From assembly GCF_000092045.1 (NCBI RefSeq), contig NC_007764.1:186001-250000 (forward strand): a stretch of DNA of 64,000 nt, written 5' to 3'. The DNA comes from Rhizobium etli CFN 42 (GTDB lineage Bacteria; Pseudomonadota; Alphaproteobacteria; Rhizobiales; Rhizobiaceae). The notes under the pieces were generated by a model that had not been told where the DNA came from, made no database searches, and saw only the letters and a list, made by a program, of their open reading frames with translations. Numbering within the stretch: position 1 is the stretch's first letter; each line of letters begins with the position of its first letter. A program made the position numbers and the translations under genes. Shown here one piece after another: positions 1 to 9,301 of this stretch.

Positions 1-253
1 CGGCGATCCTGTCATCGGCACGCCCTTCACGCTAAACTCGATCGCTGCCGCCGTGCTCGGCGGCGTCGGCTTCCTCGGCGGCAAGGGCACGATGCGCGGT
101 GCGATCTGCGGCAGCCTGCTGCTCTCGGTCATGATCAACGTCATGTTCTTCCTCGGCTTCCCGCCGGTGGCGCAATATGTTGCTCAAGGCTTGATCATCG
201 TCGGCGCGGTTGCCGTTCCGGAACTTCTCGGCGCGTGGAGGGCAAGACGTTGA
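1..253 (+). CDS. Sugar-type ABC transporter permease, C-terminal part (partial)
   Basis: Only the last ~83 residues are in the window; the reading frame is already open at base 2 and the start lies upstream. Hydrophobic segments and the stretch GGVGFLGGKGT match the C-terminal end of RbsC/AraH-family permeases, where an xxLGGxSxxGGxGT motif precedes the last two membrane helices. These proteins form the inner-membrane channel of ribose/xylose-type ABC importers. The next permease gene starts inside its end (18-base overlap), so the two are co-translated and probably form a heterodimeric channel. Substrate cannot be told from this fragment. Confidence 0.8.
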   Translation, partial: GDPVIGTPFTLNSIAAAVLGGVGFLGGKGTMRGAICGSLLLSVMINVMFFLGFPPVAQYVAQGLIIVGAVAVPELLGAWRARR

Positions 254-1191
254 ACATCGTCAGATCAGCATTCCGCAACCCGCCGCTCCTGACCTTTCTT
301 CTGGTGGCGCTCGTCTGGATCGTCGCAAGCTTCACGCTGCGCGGCTTCGGCGCCTACGGCCATTTGCGCTACCTCCTCGAGCTCGCCGCCGTGATCGGCA
401 TCGTCGCCGCCGGGCAGACGCTGGTTATTCTGATGGGCGGCATCGACCTTTCCGTCGGCGCGGTCATCACGGTCACGGCGATCCTGTTGCCCCTGATTTC
501 GCCGGCATGGGATCCGACCGGCCTTGCCGGCATCGCGGCGGCCCTCGCCATCGCCACCGGCATCGGCTTGATGAACGGCGCAGGTGCCACCTATCTCCGC
601 GTCCCACCGATCATCATGACGCTTGCCATGGCGACCTTCCTGCAGGGCTTGCTCATCATCGTCGCCGGCGGCAGCGCCGTCACCGTCAGCAATCCCGCAG
701 TCATCATGCTCGGGCAGGCGCGGCCGCTCGGCATTCCCTCGGGCATCATTCTGTGGGTCGCCGTCGCGGTCGTCGTCTTGCTGCTCGTCCACCGCATGCC
801 GATCGGCGCGCGTTTCCTCGCGCTTGGAGCGAACCCGCTGGCCGCCCGGCTTTCCGGCGTCAGCGTCACGCGCAACACGGTGATCGCTCATACCCTGTCG
901 GGCTTTTTCGCGGGGCTTACCGGCATTCTCGTGCTCGGCATGAACCGGCAAGGTTACGTCGGCATCGGCGATCCCTATCTGCTGACCTCGATCGCCGCCG
1001 TCGTGCTCGGCGGCACCTCGATTCTCGGCGGCCGCGGCACTTATGCCGGGACCATTCCGGGAGCGATCCTGCTTGTGACGGCGACGGCGCTGATCACCGT
1101 CGTCAACGCTTCGCCGGGCTGGCGGTCGATCATGTTCGGCACGCTGATCCTCGCCCTTCTGCTCGTTTCCGGCCGCGAGGCGCGCCGATGA
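235..1191 (+). CDS. Sugar-type ABC transporter permease (RbsC/BPD_transp_2 family)
   Basis: 318 residues with about nine hydrophobic segments. The family motif GGIDLSVGA (about residue 68) and the late GGTSILGGRGT are both present, as in ribose/xylose/autoinducer-2 importers. The GTG start at 235 overlaps the end of the upstream permease, and the stop overlaps the ATG of the following amidohydrolase (ATGA), so this is an internal gene of one operon. The ATPase and binding protein are not in view and should lie to the left. Neighbouring enzymes suggest the cargo is not a plain sugar but an amide- or amine-containing compound; that is inference. Confidence 0.85.
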   Translation: MEGKTLNIVRSAFRNPPLLTFLLVALVWIVASFTLRGFGAYGHLRYLLELAAVIGIVAAGQTLVILMGGIDLSVGAVITVTAILLPLISPAWDPTGLAGIAAALAIATGIGLMNGAGATYLRVPPIIMTLAMATFLQGLLIIVAGGSAVTVSNPAVIMLGQARPLGIPSGIILWVAVAVVVLLLVHRMPIGARFLALGANPLAARLSGVSVTRNTVIAHTLSGFFAGLTGILVLGMNRQGYVGIGDPYLLTSIAAVVLGGTSILGGRGTYAGTIPGAILLVTATALITVVNASPGWRSIMFGTLILALLLVSGREARR

Positions 1192-2144
1192 CGGGACGCT
1201 ACGATGGGCCGGTGATCGACCCGCACCACCATCTCTGGGACCTCGGCCTGCAGCGTCATCCCTGGCTTCAGAAAGCGCGGGCATCAGGCGAAGAGATGGT
1301 GTTCGGGAGCTTGGCGCCGATCCTGCGCGACTATGGCATCGACGATTATCGCGCCGACGCCGCGCGCCAGAATGTGGTTGCGACCGTCCATGTCGAGGCC
1401 GGCTGGTCCGTCGCCTACCCGCTGGAGGAGAGCCGTTGGCTGGATGGGCTCGACCGCAGCTCCGGTGTGGCGCACCGTTATGTCGCTGGCATTACCCTCG
1501 ACCGGCCGGACGCCCTGCGCCTGCTCGAGGCGGAAGCGGAACGTCCCAACGTCGTCGGCATCCGCGATATTCTGAGCTGGCATCCCGACGCGGCCAAGAG
1601 TTTTGCGTCGCGTCCGGATCGCATGAGCGATCCTGGCTGGCGGGCGGGTCTTGCCCATGTCACGCGGCTCGGGCTGGTCTTCGACCTGATGCTCTATCCC
1701 TGGCAGATGGCTGAAGCGCTCGAGCTCGTACAGGCTTTTCCGGCGACGCTTTTCGTACTCAACCACGGCGGAAGCCCTGCCGACAGGACGCAGGAGGGCA
1801 TGGCGCTCTGGCGCTGCGGCCTGCGGGCGCTCGGCAGAGAGCCCAACGTGCGGCTCAAGATTTCCGATCTCGTCGCCTACGACAATGACTGGACACTCGA
1901 AAGCCTGCGGCCGGTGATCGAGCATTGCCTCGATTGTTTCGGGCCGGCACGCTCGATGTTTGCGAGCGATTTTCCGGTCGCCGGCTTGCACGCCTCTTTC
2001 GACGAGATCTATCAGGTGTTCCGCACGGTCGCCGCCGAGCTCTCCCTCGATGAGCAGCGCGCTTTGTTCTTTGCCACCGCCAACGACACCTATCACCTCG
2101 GCATCGCTGATCCGGCCGAGACCGGGAGAGGCGCCCATGTCTGA
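1188..2144 (+). CDS. Amidohydrolase family protein (COG3618 type, TIM-barrel metal hydrolase)
   Basis: 318 residues. The ATG at 1188 overlaps the permease stop (ATGA). The N-terminus has the metal-binding run DPHHHLWD (residues 11-18), typical of the COG3618 branch that includes L-fuconolactone, 2-pyrone-4,6-dicarboxylate and other lactone hydrolases. A C-terminal MFASDFPVAG supplies the conserved barrel-end aspartate. It most likely hydrolyses a lactone or cyclic amide in the cytoplasm. It is sandwiched between permeases and PLP/deacylase genes, so it probably acts on the imported compound. The exact substrate is unknown. Confidence 0.8.
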   Translation: MTGRYDGPVIDPHHHLWDLGLQRHPWLQKARASGEEMVFGSLAPILRDYGIDDYRADAARQNVVATVHVEAGWSVAYPLEESRWLDGLDRSSGVAHRYVAGITLDRPDALRLLEAEAERPNVVGIRDILSWHPDAAKSFASRPDRMSDPGWRAGLAHVTRLGLVFDLMLYPWQMAEALELVQAFPATLFVLNHGGSPADRTQEGMALWRCGLRALGREPNVRLKISDLVAYDNDWTLESLRPVIEHCLDCFGPARSMFASDFPVAGLHASFDEIYQVFRTVAAELSLDEQRALFFATANDTYHLGIADPAETGRGAHV

Positions 2145-3447
2145 TCTTCATGCCGCGAACGAAAACATGCTGATCGACGAGCGGATGCGCGGCTTTCCGC
2201 CAGACCATCCGCCGCTTTCGCCTGCTGCCATCGGTCAGCAGGGGTGGAAACCATATGACGGCAAGATGGCACTGCCACTGCTCTCGCTCGACCGGCAGGC
2301 CTTCGCCGGAAATGTCGAACTGATGATGGCCTTTGTGAAGAGCAATGGTGCCGAGATTGCACCGCACGCCAAAACGCCGATGTCGACGGCGCTGGCGGAC
2401 ATGCTTCGTTCGGCCGGCGCCTGGGGAACGACTGTCGCCGATATCCGCCAAGCCGCCGTGCTGCTTAGGGCGGGGCAGCGCCGCCTGATCCTTGCCAACG
2501 AGATTGGCGGGGCGGCCGCCGCCCGACGGCTCGCGGCGCTGCTTTCGGAATATTCCGACGCGGAAGTTCACGTCTTCGTGGATTCGACGGCGCTGGTCGA
2601 GGCTCTTGCCTCCGCCTGGCTGGAACGCGGAGATCTGCCACCGCTCGGCCTGATGGTGGAATTCGGCGCCGGCCGCGCCGGTCTTCGCAGCGCTGATGCT
2701 GGCGCGGCGATTCTCGATGCGATCCTTGCCGTGGAGACGCCGACCTTCCGGCTGACCGGCGTTGCCGCCTATGAGGGTGCGGCGGCGACCGCCGATCCGG
2801 AGGAGACCAGACTTCGCATCGACGCCCTGATGGCGATGACATCAGATTTCCTGCCGAAGCTGCGCGCCCGCATTGGAAGAGAGCGGCCGCTTCTCGTCAC
2901 AGCAGGCGGTTCGGTGTTTTTCGACATCGTGGTTGCGCGGCTTTCAGCTGCCGTGGCCGCCGATCCCGCCTGCCGTCTCGTGCTGCGCAGCGGCGCGATC
3001 TTCTTTCATGATCATGGCGTCTATGAACGTGGCCTTGCCGGTCTCGATGCGCGCGGCGGCTTTCGCATCGGCGGCGAAATCGTTTCGGCGGCGGGGGGTT
3101 TCCGTCCGGCGCTCAGGGTCTGGGCCGAGGTCCTGTCGCGGCCGGAGCCAGGGCTTGCGATCTCAGGCATGGGCATGCGCGACGTGGCGATGGACCAGGA
3201 CTTGCCGCGGCCCCTGGCGCTCTATCGCAATGGCGTGCACCTCGCCGATCTCGAAGGCGCGAGGGTTTTCCGCCTCAATGATCAGCACGCCTTCATGGCG
3301 CTTGCCGAGGACAGCGACGTCGCCGTGGGCGACGTCATCGAGTTCGGCATCTCACATCCCTGCACCTGCCTTGACCGGCATGCGATCCTTTATGGCCTCG
3401 ATCCGGATCATTCGGTGACGGCGGCCTATCTGACCAGCTTCGGCTGA
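2137..3447 (+). CDS. PLP-dependent D-threonine aldolase/D-serine dehydratase-like protein (fold type III)
   Basis: 436 residues from the ATG at 2137, which overlaps the amidohydrolase stop by 8 bases. The motif PHAKT (Lys79) near the N-terminus is the PLP-binding site of alanine-racemase-fold enzymes, and the C-terminal SHPCTCLDRH matches the metal-ligand His/Cys signature of D-threonine aldolase and DSD1-type D-serine dehydratase. Such enzymes cleave or dehydrate D-beta-hydroxy-amino acids in the cytoplasm. With the RidA gene directly downstream (RidA removes reactive enamines released by PLP dehydratases), a dehydratase/deaminase role is attractive but inferred. Confidence 0.8.
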   Translation: MSDLHAANENMLIDERMRGFPPDHPPLSPAAIGQQGWKPYDGKMALPLLSLDRQAFAGNVELMMAFVKSNGAEIAPHAKTPMSTALADMLRSAGAWGTTVADIRQAAVLLRAGQRRLILANEIGGAAAARRLAALLSEYSDAEVHVFVDSTALVEALASAWLERGDLPPLGLMVEFGAGRAGLRSADAGAAILDAILAVETPTFRLTGVAAYEGAAATADPEETRLRIDALMAMTSDFLPKLRARIGRERPLLVTAGGSVFFDIVVARLSAAVAADPACRLVLRSGAIFFHDHGVYERGLAGLDARGGFRIGGEIVSAAGGFRPALRVWAEVLSRPEPGLAISGMGMRDVAMDQDLPRPLALYRNGVHLADLEGARVFRLNDQHAFMALAEDSDVAVGDVIEFGISHPCTCLDRHAILYGLDPDHSVTAAYLTSFG

Positions 3448-3482
3448 ACTGTGACTGTAAAACAAAGAAAAGGAAAACCTGC

Positions 3483-3827
3483 ATGATCCAGCGTTATCAG
3501 AAGGGCTCGCGCATGAGCCAGGCTGTCAGCTATGGCGGTCTCGTTTATATTGCCGGTCAGGTTGCGGATAATCGCAAGGCTGATATCGAGGAGCAGACCC
3601 GCGATGTGCTCGGCAAGATCGACGCCCTTTTGAAGGAAGCCGGGACCGATCGCTCGCGTCTCCTCGCCGTCAACGTCTTCCTGCCGGCGATCACCGATTT
3701 CGAGGCGATGAACGGCGTTTATGACGGCTGGATCGATGTCGAAAACCCGCCGGCCCGTGCCTGCACCGAAGCTCGCCTTGCCGACCCGGACCTGCGCGTC
3801 GAAATGACCGCGGTGGCGGCGCTGTAA
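3483..3827 (+). CDS. RidA family protein (reactive enamine/imine deaminase)
   Basis: 114 residues, normal length for the RidA/YjgF/UK114 family; the ATG at 3483 follows an AAGGAAAA ribosome site. The family core is visible: G-x-V-Y-x-A-G-Q-V (residues 19-27), a central ML-type helix and the conserved arginine in PPARACTEA. RidA proteins form trimers that hydrolyse 2-aminoacrylate-type enamines. Position immediately after a PLP enzyme fits protection from, or completion of, its reaction. Some members of this family have specialised catabolic roles, which could be the case here. Confidence 0.85.
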   Translation: MIQRYQKGSRMSQAVSYGGLVYIAGQVADNRKADIEEQTRDVLGKIDALLKEAGTDRSRLLAVNVFLPAITDFEAMNGVYDGWIDVENPPARACTEARLADPDLRVEMTAVAAL

Positions 3828-3859
3828 CTGCGCGGCGACCGCCCCGTACTGGAGGGACC

Positions 3860-4873
3860 ATGCATAGCGGCCTCGTCAATCCGATCGACTTTTCGCGTGA
3901 GGGCCGGCAGGCAGGCCATCTCGCCATTCCCTATTCGATCGACCTTTCGCCCTATTATCAGATCCGCATTCCGATCCTTCGCCTCAAAAATGGCGAGGGG
4001 CCGTCCCTGCTCTTGATGGCCGGCAACCATGGCGACGAATATGAGGGCGAACTGCAGCTCGGACGGCTGATGCGCCTGCTTGACGTCGCTGCCATTAGTG
4101 GCGCCATCACCATCCTGCCGGTGGCGAACCTGCCTGCGGTGATGGCGGCCAAACGCTGCTCGCCCTTCGACGGCGGCAACCTCAACCGGGCCTTTCCCGG
4201 CGATCCCGCGGGGGTGCCGACGGCGCGTCTGGCGCATTTCCTCGAACACGAACTCTTCCCGCGCCATGACGTCATGCTCGACCTGCATTCGGGCGGCACG
4301 TCCATGGCGCACCTGCCCTGCACGCTGATCGAGCGGCAGGCCGATGCCGCCCGTTTCGAGCGGTCGGTCGCGCTGATGCGGGCAATGGGCGCATCGCATG
4401 CCTTCATCGCCGACAATGGCCCGGCGGCGCCGACATCGATGGGGGCTGCGGCTAGGGCCGGCATTATCGGTCTTTCCGGCGAGTTCGGCGGCGGCGGAAC
4501 CGTGACGCCTGCGACGATGTCCTTCACTGCGGCGGCGATCGACCGGCTGCTTGTGGCGCTCGGCATTATCGGGCGTCCGGTCCTCTCCCGCGCTCCACTC
4601 GCGGAGCCCGGGCCGCTGCAGCTCCTGTCGCTATCCCGGCACAGCCAGGGCATCTATGCCGATCGCAGAGGCTGGTTCGAGCCGGCCGCAGCCCTTGGCG
4701 CCACCGTTTCGGTCGGCGATCTGGCCGGATGGTATCACGATTTGGAACGCCTTGAGCAGCCGGAGGAAGAGCTGCGCTTTGCCGAGGGCGGCATCGTCAT
4801 TTCCCACCGGCTGCATTGCGACAGCCAGGCCGGCGATTGCCTGATCCAGGTCGCCGAACCGATTGCCGCTTAG
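3860..4873 (+). CDS. Succinylglutamate desuccinylase/aspartoacylase family deacylase
   Basis: 337 residues. Zinc ligands of the M14-like AstE/AspA fold are visible: GNHGDEYEG (His57, Glu60) and DLHSGG (His about 146), with the NLNRAFPG substrate loop between them and a catalytic glutamate in GEFGGGG. The family removes N-acyl groups from amino acids; DoeB (N-acetyl-diaminobutyrate deacetylase of ectoine breakdown) is one relative. It is the last gene of the + strand operon; its stop overlaps the stop of the convergent gene by a few bases. Likely role: deacylating the imported compound or a product of the amidohydrolase. Confidence 0.8.
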   Translation: MHSGLVNPIDFSREGRQAGHLAIPYSIDLSPYYQIRIPILRLKNGEGPSLLLMAGNHGDEYEGELQLGRLMRLLDVAAISGAITILPVANLPAVMAAKRCSPFDGGNLNRAFPGDPAGVPTARLAHFLEHELFPRHDVMLDLHSGGTSMAHLPCTLIERQADAARFERSVALMRAMGASHAFIADNGPAAPTSMGAAARAGIIGLSGEFGGGGTVTPATMSFTAAAIDRLLVALGIIGRPVLSRAPLAEPGPLQLLSLSRHSQGIYADRRGWFEPAAALGATVSVGDLAGWYHDLERLEQPEEELRFAEGGIVISHRLHCDSQAGDCLIQVAEPIAA

Positions 4874-6054
4874 CAAATCCCGTCGACCGCCGCCCTGACC
4901 CAGTCGAGACGTTTTGCCGGGATCAGGCCGTAATTGTAGAAGTTTACGCCGTCGGCGCCGGCTTCGACGGCCGCCTTGGTGCGGGCCGTCAGCACCGCGG
5001 CTTCACCGACCTCTGGATAGAAGACGCGCAGGCCGACGCCGAGGAATTTCTCCGTCCCGATCGCCGCCCGGCCGGCGCGGATGACATCGCCGATGGCATC
5101 CGGCGTCATGTCGTAGCAGCAGAGGATCGCCCCGTCGCAGGTCTTGCCGACGGCTGAGAGATCGACGCCGCCGAGCCAGCCGTCCTTCAGGTCGATCAGC
5201 ACGATCCGGCTCGCCGGATCGGCCGCCGCCTTGATCTCGTCGATCAGGCTGATCACCGGTTCGCTGCGCCAGGCGAGATAGGCATGCAGATCGGGATGGT
5301 GGCGGAAGGCATCGATGCCGGCTGCCGGGAAATCCGGGAACTGCCGTTCCGGCACTGCCCGTTCGCAGAGTTCCGCAATGAAGCGCGCCGCCGATCGGCG
5401 CGCACCTTCGACCGGCACGGCGGCCTTCGCGGCGCGCGCTGTGCAATGGTCGCAGAAGCAGAGCGACAGCAGGAAATCGTCTTCGGCATTCAGGCCGACG
5501 CCATCCTTCTCGTGATGGTATTCATGCGCGAAGCCCATGAAGTTCGGGCTTTCGAGCTCCACCATGTCCGGCCGATAATTCACCGTGATGTCGCGGACAA
5601 GGGTGACGGCATAGGCGCGCGCCGCCGGGCTGGAGGGGCAGAGATTATAATAATTGCGATTGCCGAAGGCGTTTCGCGTCACGTGGTCAGGATGCAGCAT
5701 GCCGAGACGGCTGTTGTGGAGGCAGACCGTCCAGCAGGAGACCCGCAGACCGGTTTCGTCGCGTCCCCTGGTCAGCGCCTCCAGCATGTCGCCGCGCTCG
5801 GTGACATTCCCCGCCATCAGCGGCCGGATCAGCCTGTCCTGCCACAGGCTCTCGTCTGGCCGGAAGTAGACCGTCCCGTCCTCGGGAAAATAGGCCTTCT
5901 GCTGCGGGCTGCGCGGCTGCAGGAAACGGCCGGCATGATAGGAGGTCGCCATGCTGATCGTGTTGAGACCGGCGCGATTGCGAAGCTCGGCGGCAATCAC
6001 ATCGAGCCCCTGGTCCTGGATATCCCAGGGGTAAGTCCACATGGAAAGGTGCAT
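4870..6054 (-). CDS. Uncharacterised protein, TIM-barrel glycosidase-like
   Basis: 394 residues, no signal peptide. I do not recognise a characterised relative. The opening MHLSMWTYPW, alternating hydrophobic strands and late GADGVNFYNYGL look like a TIM barrel of the glycoside-hydrolase/deacetylase-like type; a CFCDHC motif in the middle could bind a metal. The gene is convergent with the deacylase (stops overlap) and follows the RraA-like gene on the same strand after a 94-base gap that holds its own promoter-like sequence. A role in handling a sugar or hydroxyl compound is a guess. Confidence 0.6.
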   Translation of the reverse strand: MHLSMWTYPWDIQDQGLDVIAAELRNRAGLNTISMATSYHAGRFLQPRSPQQKAYFPEDGTVYFRPDESLWQDRLIRPLMAGNVTERGDMLEALTRGRDETGLRVSCWTVCLHNSRLGMLHPDHVTRNAFGNRNYYNLCPSSPAARAYAVTLVRDITVNYRPDMVELESPNFMGFAHEYHHEKDGVGLNAEDDFLLSLCFCDHCTARAAKAAVPVEGARRSAARFIAELCERAVPERQFPDFPAAGIDAFRHHPDLHAYLAWRSEPVISLIDEIKAAADPASRIVLIDLKDGWLGGVDLSAVGKTCDGAILCCYDMTPDAIGDVIRAGRAAIGTEKFLGVGLRVFYPEVGEAAVLTARTKAAVEAGADGVNFYNYGLIPAKRLDWVRAAVDGIC

Positions 6055-6073
6055 GGCGCGCTCCGCTCAAGTC

Positions 6074-6111
6074 TGTCCACTTTATAGAACATGTGTCCAT
6101 AATAGTGTCCA
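6074..6111 (-). promoter_or_regulatory. Putative promoter with three TGGACA repeats
   Basis: On the minus strand the hexamer TGGACA occurs three times (6111-6106, 6099-6094, 6079-6074). The first could be a -35 box, followed after 19 bases by TATAAA (6086-6081) as a -10 box, about 27 bases before the ATG of the gene at 6054. The other two copies flank the -10 box and could be regulator half-sites. This is pattern recognition only. Confidence 0.4.
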
Positions 6112-6148
6112 GAGTGCCGTGCGCGCTCCAGCTTTTCGCCGCTCCTTG

Positions 6149-6823
6149 TCAAATCTCGACGACAAGGCCCTTGGCTTTCAGCACCGGCGCCAGATTGCTG
6201 ACCTCGATGACCGATTTCCCCGCCTTGTAGGCGGTGATATAGCCGGCTTCGGCATCCTCGCGAGCCTGCGAAAGCCTTGCTGCTTCCTGCGCTTCCTGCC
6301 TGCGCACGACCACCAGGCCGTCAGCATCGCCGACGATGATGTCGCCGGGATTGATGGTTTCGCCGCCGACGATGATCGGGTCGTTCACCGCCGCGATGGT
6401 TTCCTTCACCGTGCCCTTGATGCAGACGCTGAGCGAGAAGACGGGGAAACCGAGTTCCCTGAGCTGCAGCGTGTCGCGCACGCCGGTATCGGTGACGAGT
6501 CCGCCGATGCCTTTGGCAAGGCAGGCATTGGCGAGCACATCGCCGAAGGACCCGGCTTCCTCGTACTCGCCCGCCGAGACGACGATGATATCGCCGGGCT
6601 TTGCGTAGTTTATGGCGAGCTGCAGCATGATGTTGTCGCGCGGCGCGCATTTGACCGTAAAGGCCGGACCACACAGTTTCATGCGGTAATCGACGGGCTT
6701 GAGGCGGGAGGAAAGCGCGCCGCGGCGGCCCTGGGCCTCGTGGATCGTTGCCGGCGAAAATTTGGAAACGGCTTCGATGGCGGCTTTGTCTGGCCGTTCG
6801 GGGATATCTTTTATATGGATCAT
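6149..6823 (-). CDS. RraA-like protein / 4-hydroxy-4-methyl-2-oxoglutarate aldolase family
   Basis: 224 residues, the usual length. The motif GLVTDTGVRD (residues 109-118) carries the Arg/Asp pair that binds pyruvate and metal in class II HMG/CHA aldolases, and GEYEEAGSFGDVLA holds the conserved GxxLxxxA segment. Known members cleave 4-hydroxy-4-methyl-2-oxoglutarate or decarboxylate oxaloacetate; others (RraA) inhibit RNase E. Retention of the catalytic residues and its location after an ABC importer favour an aldolase in a catabolic pathway. It is the last-but-one gene of the minus-strand series running from 10775. Confidence 0.8.
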   Translation of the reverse strand: MIHIKDIPERPDKAAIEAVSKFSPATIHEAQGRRGALSSRLKPVDYRMKLCGPAFTVKCAPRDNIMLQLAINYAKPGDIIVVSAGEYEEAGSFGDVLANACLAKGIGGLVTDTGVRDTLQLRELGFPVFSLSVCIKGTVKETIAAVNDPIIVGGETINPGDIIVGDADGLVVVRRQEAQEAARLSQAREDAEAGYITAYKAGKSVIEVSNLAPVLKAKGLVVEI

Positions 6824-6916
6824 GGATGCCTCACATCGTTGACCGACGGCGGGGCATGTCCCGCCGTCCGAATGCGTTTGGGAATGATCATCGGAGAATG
6901 CCGAGGCCGGCTGGCC

Positions 6917-7753
6917 TTACGGGATCGGCTCGAATTTCAGCTCGGAGAGCGGCACGACCTTGTCGGTGCGGGTCATCTTGTATTCGGTATTCGGGCCGAG
7001 CCATTTGTCCCAGATCTTGTTGATCTCGCCTGATGCGTCGAGCTTGTGCAGGATTTCGTTGATCTTGGCCGTCAGCTTCGGCTGATCCTTGGCCATGCCG
7101 ATGCCGATCGGCTGATAGAGCATCGGCTCCTCGATCATCCGCATTTCCTTGCCCTTGCTCTTCGATTCATTGACGAACTTAGTCGTCGTCATGGTGTTGG
7201 CCACCATGCCGCGCGCCTTGCCCTGCTGAACGGCGAGATAGGCCGAGGCGGTATCCTGGAAGGTCAGCGGCTCGGACTTGTTGAGCTTGATCGACATTTC
7301 CGAGGTCGAGCCCTTGGTCGAGGCGATGCGCTGGCCGGCGTAATCGGCCTTCGACTTGCCGGCATCGTCGGCCGGCACGATCAGCATCTCCTTGGCGAGA
7401 TAATAGGGATCGCTGAACTGGATCTGTTCGGCGCGGCTTAGCGTATAGGCAAGGTTGGCGACGGTGATGTCGACGCGGCCGAGCTTGACTTCGGGCACGC
7501 GGGCTTCGACCGAAACCGGCTTGATCTCGGCCTTGACGCCCAATTCCTTGGCGATGGCGCCGCAGAGGTCGACGTCGAAGCCGGCCATTTCGCGGGTCTT
7601 CGGATCGGGAGAGGCGAAGGGAGGAACGTCGGCGAACGTTGCGCAGCGCAAGGTCTTCGCCGACATGATGGTGTCGAGCTGATCGGCCTTTGCGGGCACG
7701 GCGGCCGCCATGCCGGCAAATGCGACCGTGAGGCTCAGGTATTTCCAGTTCAT
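6917..7753 (-). CDS. Polar amino-acid ABC transporter substrate-binding protein
   Basis: 278 residues. The ATG at 7753 is preceded by GGAGAA; an upstream in-frame extension would run into the ATPase gene and is rejected. Residues 1-24 form a signal peptide ending AKA. The mature protein has the SBP family 3 pattern (LRCATFADVPPFA; MAGFDVDLC; ISRAEQIQFSDPYY-like). Such proteins deliver amino acids or opine-like compounds to HisMQ-type permeases in the periplasm, and both permeases and the ATPase lie immediately upstream. Ligand unknown. Confidence 0.88.
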   Translation of the reverse strand: MNWKYLSLTVAFAGMAAAVPAKADQLDTIMSAKTLRCATFADVPPFASPDPKTREMAGFDVDLCGAIAKELGVKAEIKPVSVEARVPEVKLGRVDITVANLAYTLSRAEQIQFSDPYYLAKEMLIVPADDAGKSKADYAGQRIASTKGSTSEMSIKLNKSEPLTFQDTASAYLAVQQGKARGMVANTMTTTKFVNESKSKGKEMRMIEEPMLYQPIGIGMAKDQPKLTAKINEILHKLDASGEINKIWDKWLGPNTEYKMTRTDKVVPLSELKFEPIP

Positions 7754-7784
7754 TGCTGTTCTCCTTTGTTTTTGATCGTTGGTA

Positions 7785-8549
7785 TCAGTGCCTGAGATCA
7801 GCGAGGAAACGCTGAGCCCGGGGATGGCGCGGATTGCTGAAGAAGTCTTCGGGGGTCGCCGTTTCGATGATCTGGCCGGCATCGATGAACCAGATCCGGT
7901 CCGCGACCTCGCGCGCGAAACCCATTTCATGGGTGACGCAGAGCATGGTCATGCCTTCGGAAGCCAAACTCTTCATGACGGCGAGCACTTCGCCGACCAT
8001 TTCCGGATCGAGCGCGCTCGTCGGCTCGTCGAACAGCATCACCGGCGGTTCCATCGCAAGCGCACGGGCGATCGCCACACGCTGCTGCTGGCCGCCCGAC
8101 AACTGACCAGGATAGGCCCGGGCCTTGTCGGCAAGGCCGACCCGATCGAGCAGCTTGAGGGCTTTTTCATGCGCGATACCAGGCGCCACGCCTTGCACCC
8201 GGATGGGCGACATCGAGACGTTTTCGGCGACCGAAAGATGCGGAAACAGGTTGAAGTTCTGAAAAACGAAGCCGATCCGGCTGCGCATCGCGTTGAGTGC
8301 CTTCGCCCGCATCGAGGCGTGAATGTTCTGCCCGTCGAGCGTGATCGATCCGCTGTTGATCTCCTCGAGGCGATTGATCGTGCGGATCAGCGTCGATTTT
8401 CCCGAACCGGATGGACCGCAGATGACCACCACCTCGCCGCGCGCCACCTGCGCATCGATGTCCTTCAGGACGGGATAGTCGCCATAGCTCTTGCAGACTC
8501 GTGAAAGCTGGATCGTCTGCGATTCCTGCCTTGAAGCGGACATGGTCAT
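7785..8549 (-). CDS. Amino-acid ABC transporter ATP-binding protein (GlnQ/HisP type)
   Basis: 254 residues. Walker [10 protein letters not shown] (residues 45-53), Q-loop [11 protein letters not shown], signature LSGGQQQ and Walker [13 protein letters not shown] are intact, with the family H-loop VTHEMGFA. This ATPase powers the importer made of the two neighbouring permeases and the binding protein at 6917-7753. The ATG at 8549 overlaps the end of the permease gene by 4 bases, indicating coupled translation. Confidence 0.92.
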   Translation of the reverse strand: MTMSASRQESQTIQLSRVCKSYGDYPVLKDIDAQVARGEVVVICGPSGSGKSTLIRTINRLEEINSGSITLDGQNIHASMRAKALNAMRSRIGFVFQNFNLFPHLSVAENVSMSPIRVQGVAPGIAHEKALKLLDRVGLADKARAYPGQLSGGQQQRVAIARALAMEPPVMLFDEPTSALDPEMVGEVLAVMKSLASEGMTMLCVTHEMGFAREVADRIWFIDAGQIIETATPEDFFSNPRHPRAQRFLADLRH

Positions 8550-9301
8550 AGCTGCTCCGATACGATTTTCGACGGCGTGACCACGGCGGCGGGGACGTTG
8601 AGGAGCCCCGCACGCCGCCGCGTGATGCGCCGCTCGAGGCGATTTGCGAAGTAGGTCAGCGTCCAGCAGATGGCGAAGTAGACGATCGCCAGGATGAGGA
8701 AGACCTGGAAAGGCTGCGTCAGCAGCTGATTGTTGACCTGGCTTGCGGCAAAGGTCAGGTCCGGCACGTTGATCACATAGCCGAGCGTTGTGTCCTTGAT
8801 CGTCGAGACGAAGGTCGAGAGGATGCTCGGGATCATGTTGTAGAGCGCCTGCGGCAGGATGATGTAGCGCATGGCGCCCACGTAACTGTGGCCGAGCGCC
8901 CGCGACGCATCCATCTGGCCGGGTCCGAGGGCGACGATGCCGGCACGGACGACTTCGCTCAGGAACGCGCTCTGATAGACCACCAGCGTCGTCAGCATGG
9001 TGACGAAGCTCGGCACGTCGGCGCCGGTCAGCAGCGGCACCAGGAAATAGCTCCACAGGATGAGCATCAAGAGCGGCACGCCCCGGGTGAAATAAACAAG
9101 GGCGGTGACCGGCCAGCGCAGCAGTGGCGCTTTGGAGAGCCGCGCCATTGCAAACAGGATGCTGATCGGAAAAGCGAGAGCGATGCTGAGCGCCGAGAGG
9201 ATCAGCGTATTGGCGAGCCCGCCGAGCGGTCCGTTCGGATATTGGCCGATCAGGAGCAGCAGCCAGTAGTCGCGGACGATGGCGATCATGTCGTGGATCA
9301 T
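8546..9301 (-). CDS. Amino-acid ABC transporter permease (HisM type)
   Basis: 251 residues with about five membrane segments. The inner-membrane loop [22 protein letters not shown] is the EAA motif that contacts the ATPase. The ATG at 9301 overlaps the stop of the preceding permease (ATGA-type), so the two permeases are translationally coupled and should form a heterodimer. A longer N-terminal extension in this frame overlaps the other permease entirely and is not used. Confidence 0.9.
   Translation of the reverse strand: MIHDMIAIVRDYWLLLLIGQYPNGPLGGLANTLILSALSIALAFPISILFAMARLSKAPLLRWPVTALVYFTRGVPLLMLILWSYFLVPLLTGADVPSFVTMLTTLVVYQSAFLSEVVRAGIVALGPGQMDASRALGHSYVGAMRYIILPQALYNMIPSILSTFVSTIKDTTLGYVINVPDLTFAASQVNNQLLTQPFQVFLILAIVYFAICWTLTYFANRLERRITRRRAGLLNVPAAVVTPSKIVSEQL

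Noticed and set aside
210..1187. In-frame extension upstream of the amidohydrolase
   Set aside because: Arg/His-rich translation overlapping a real permease; the ATG at 1188 with its ATGA overlap is the natural start.
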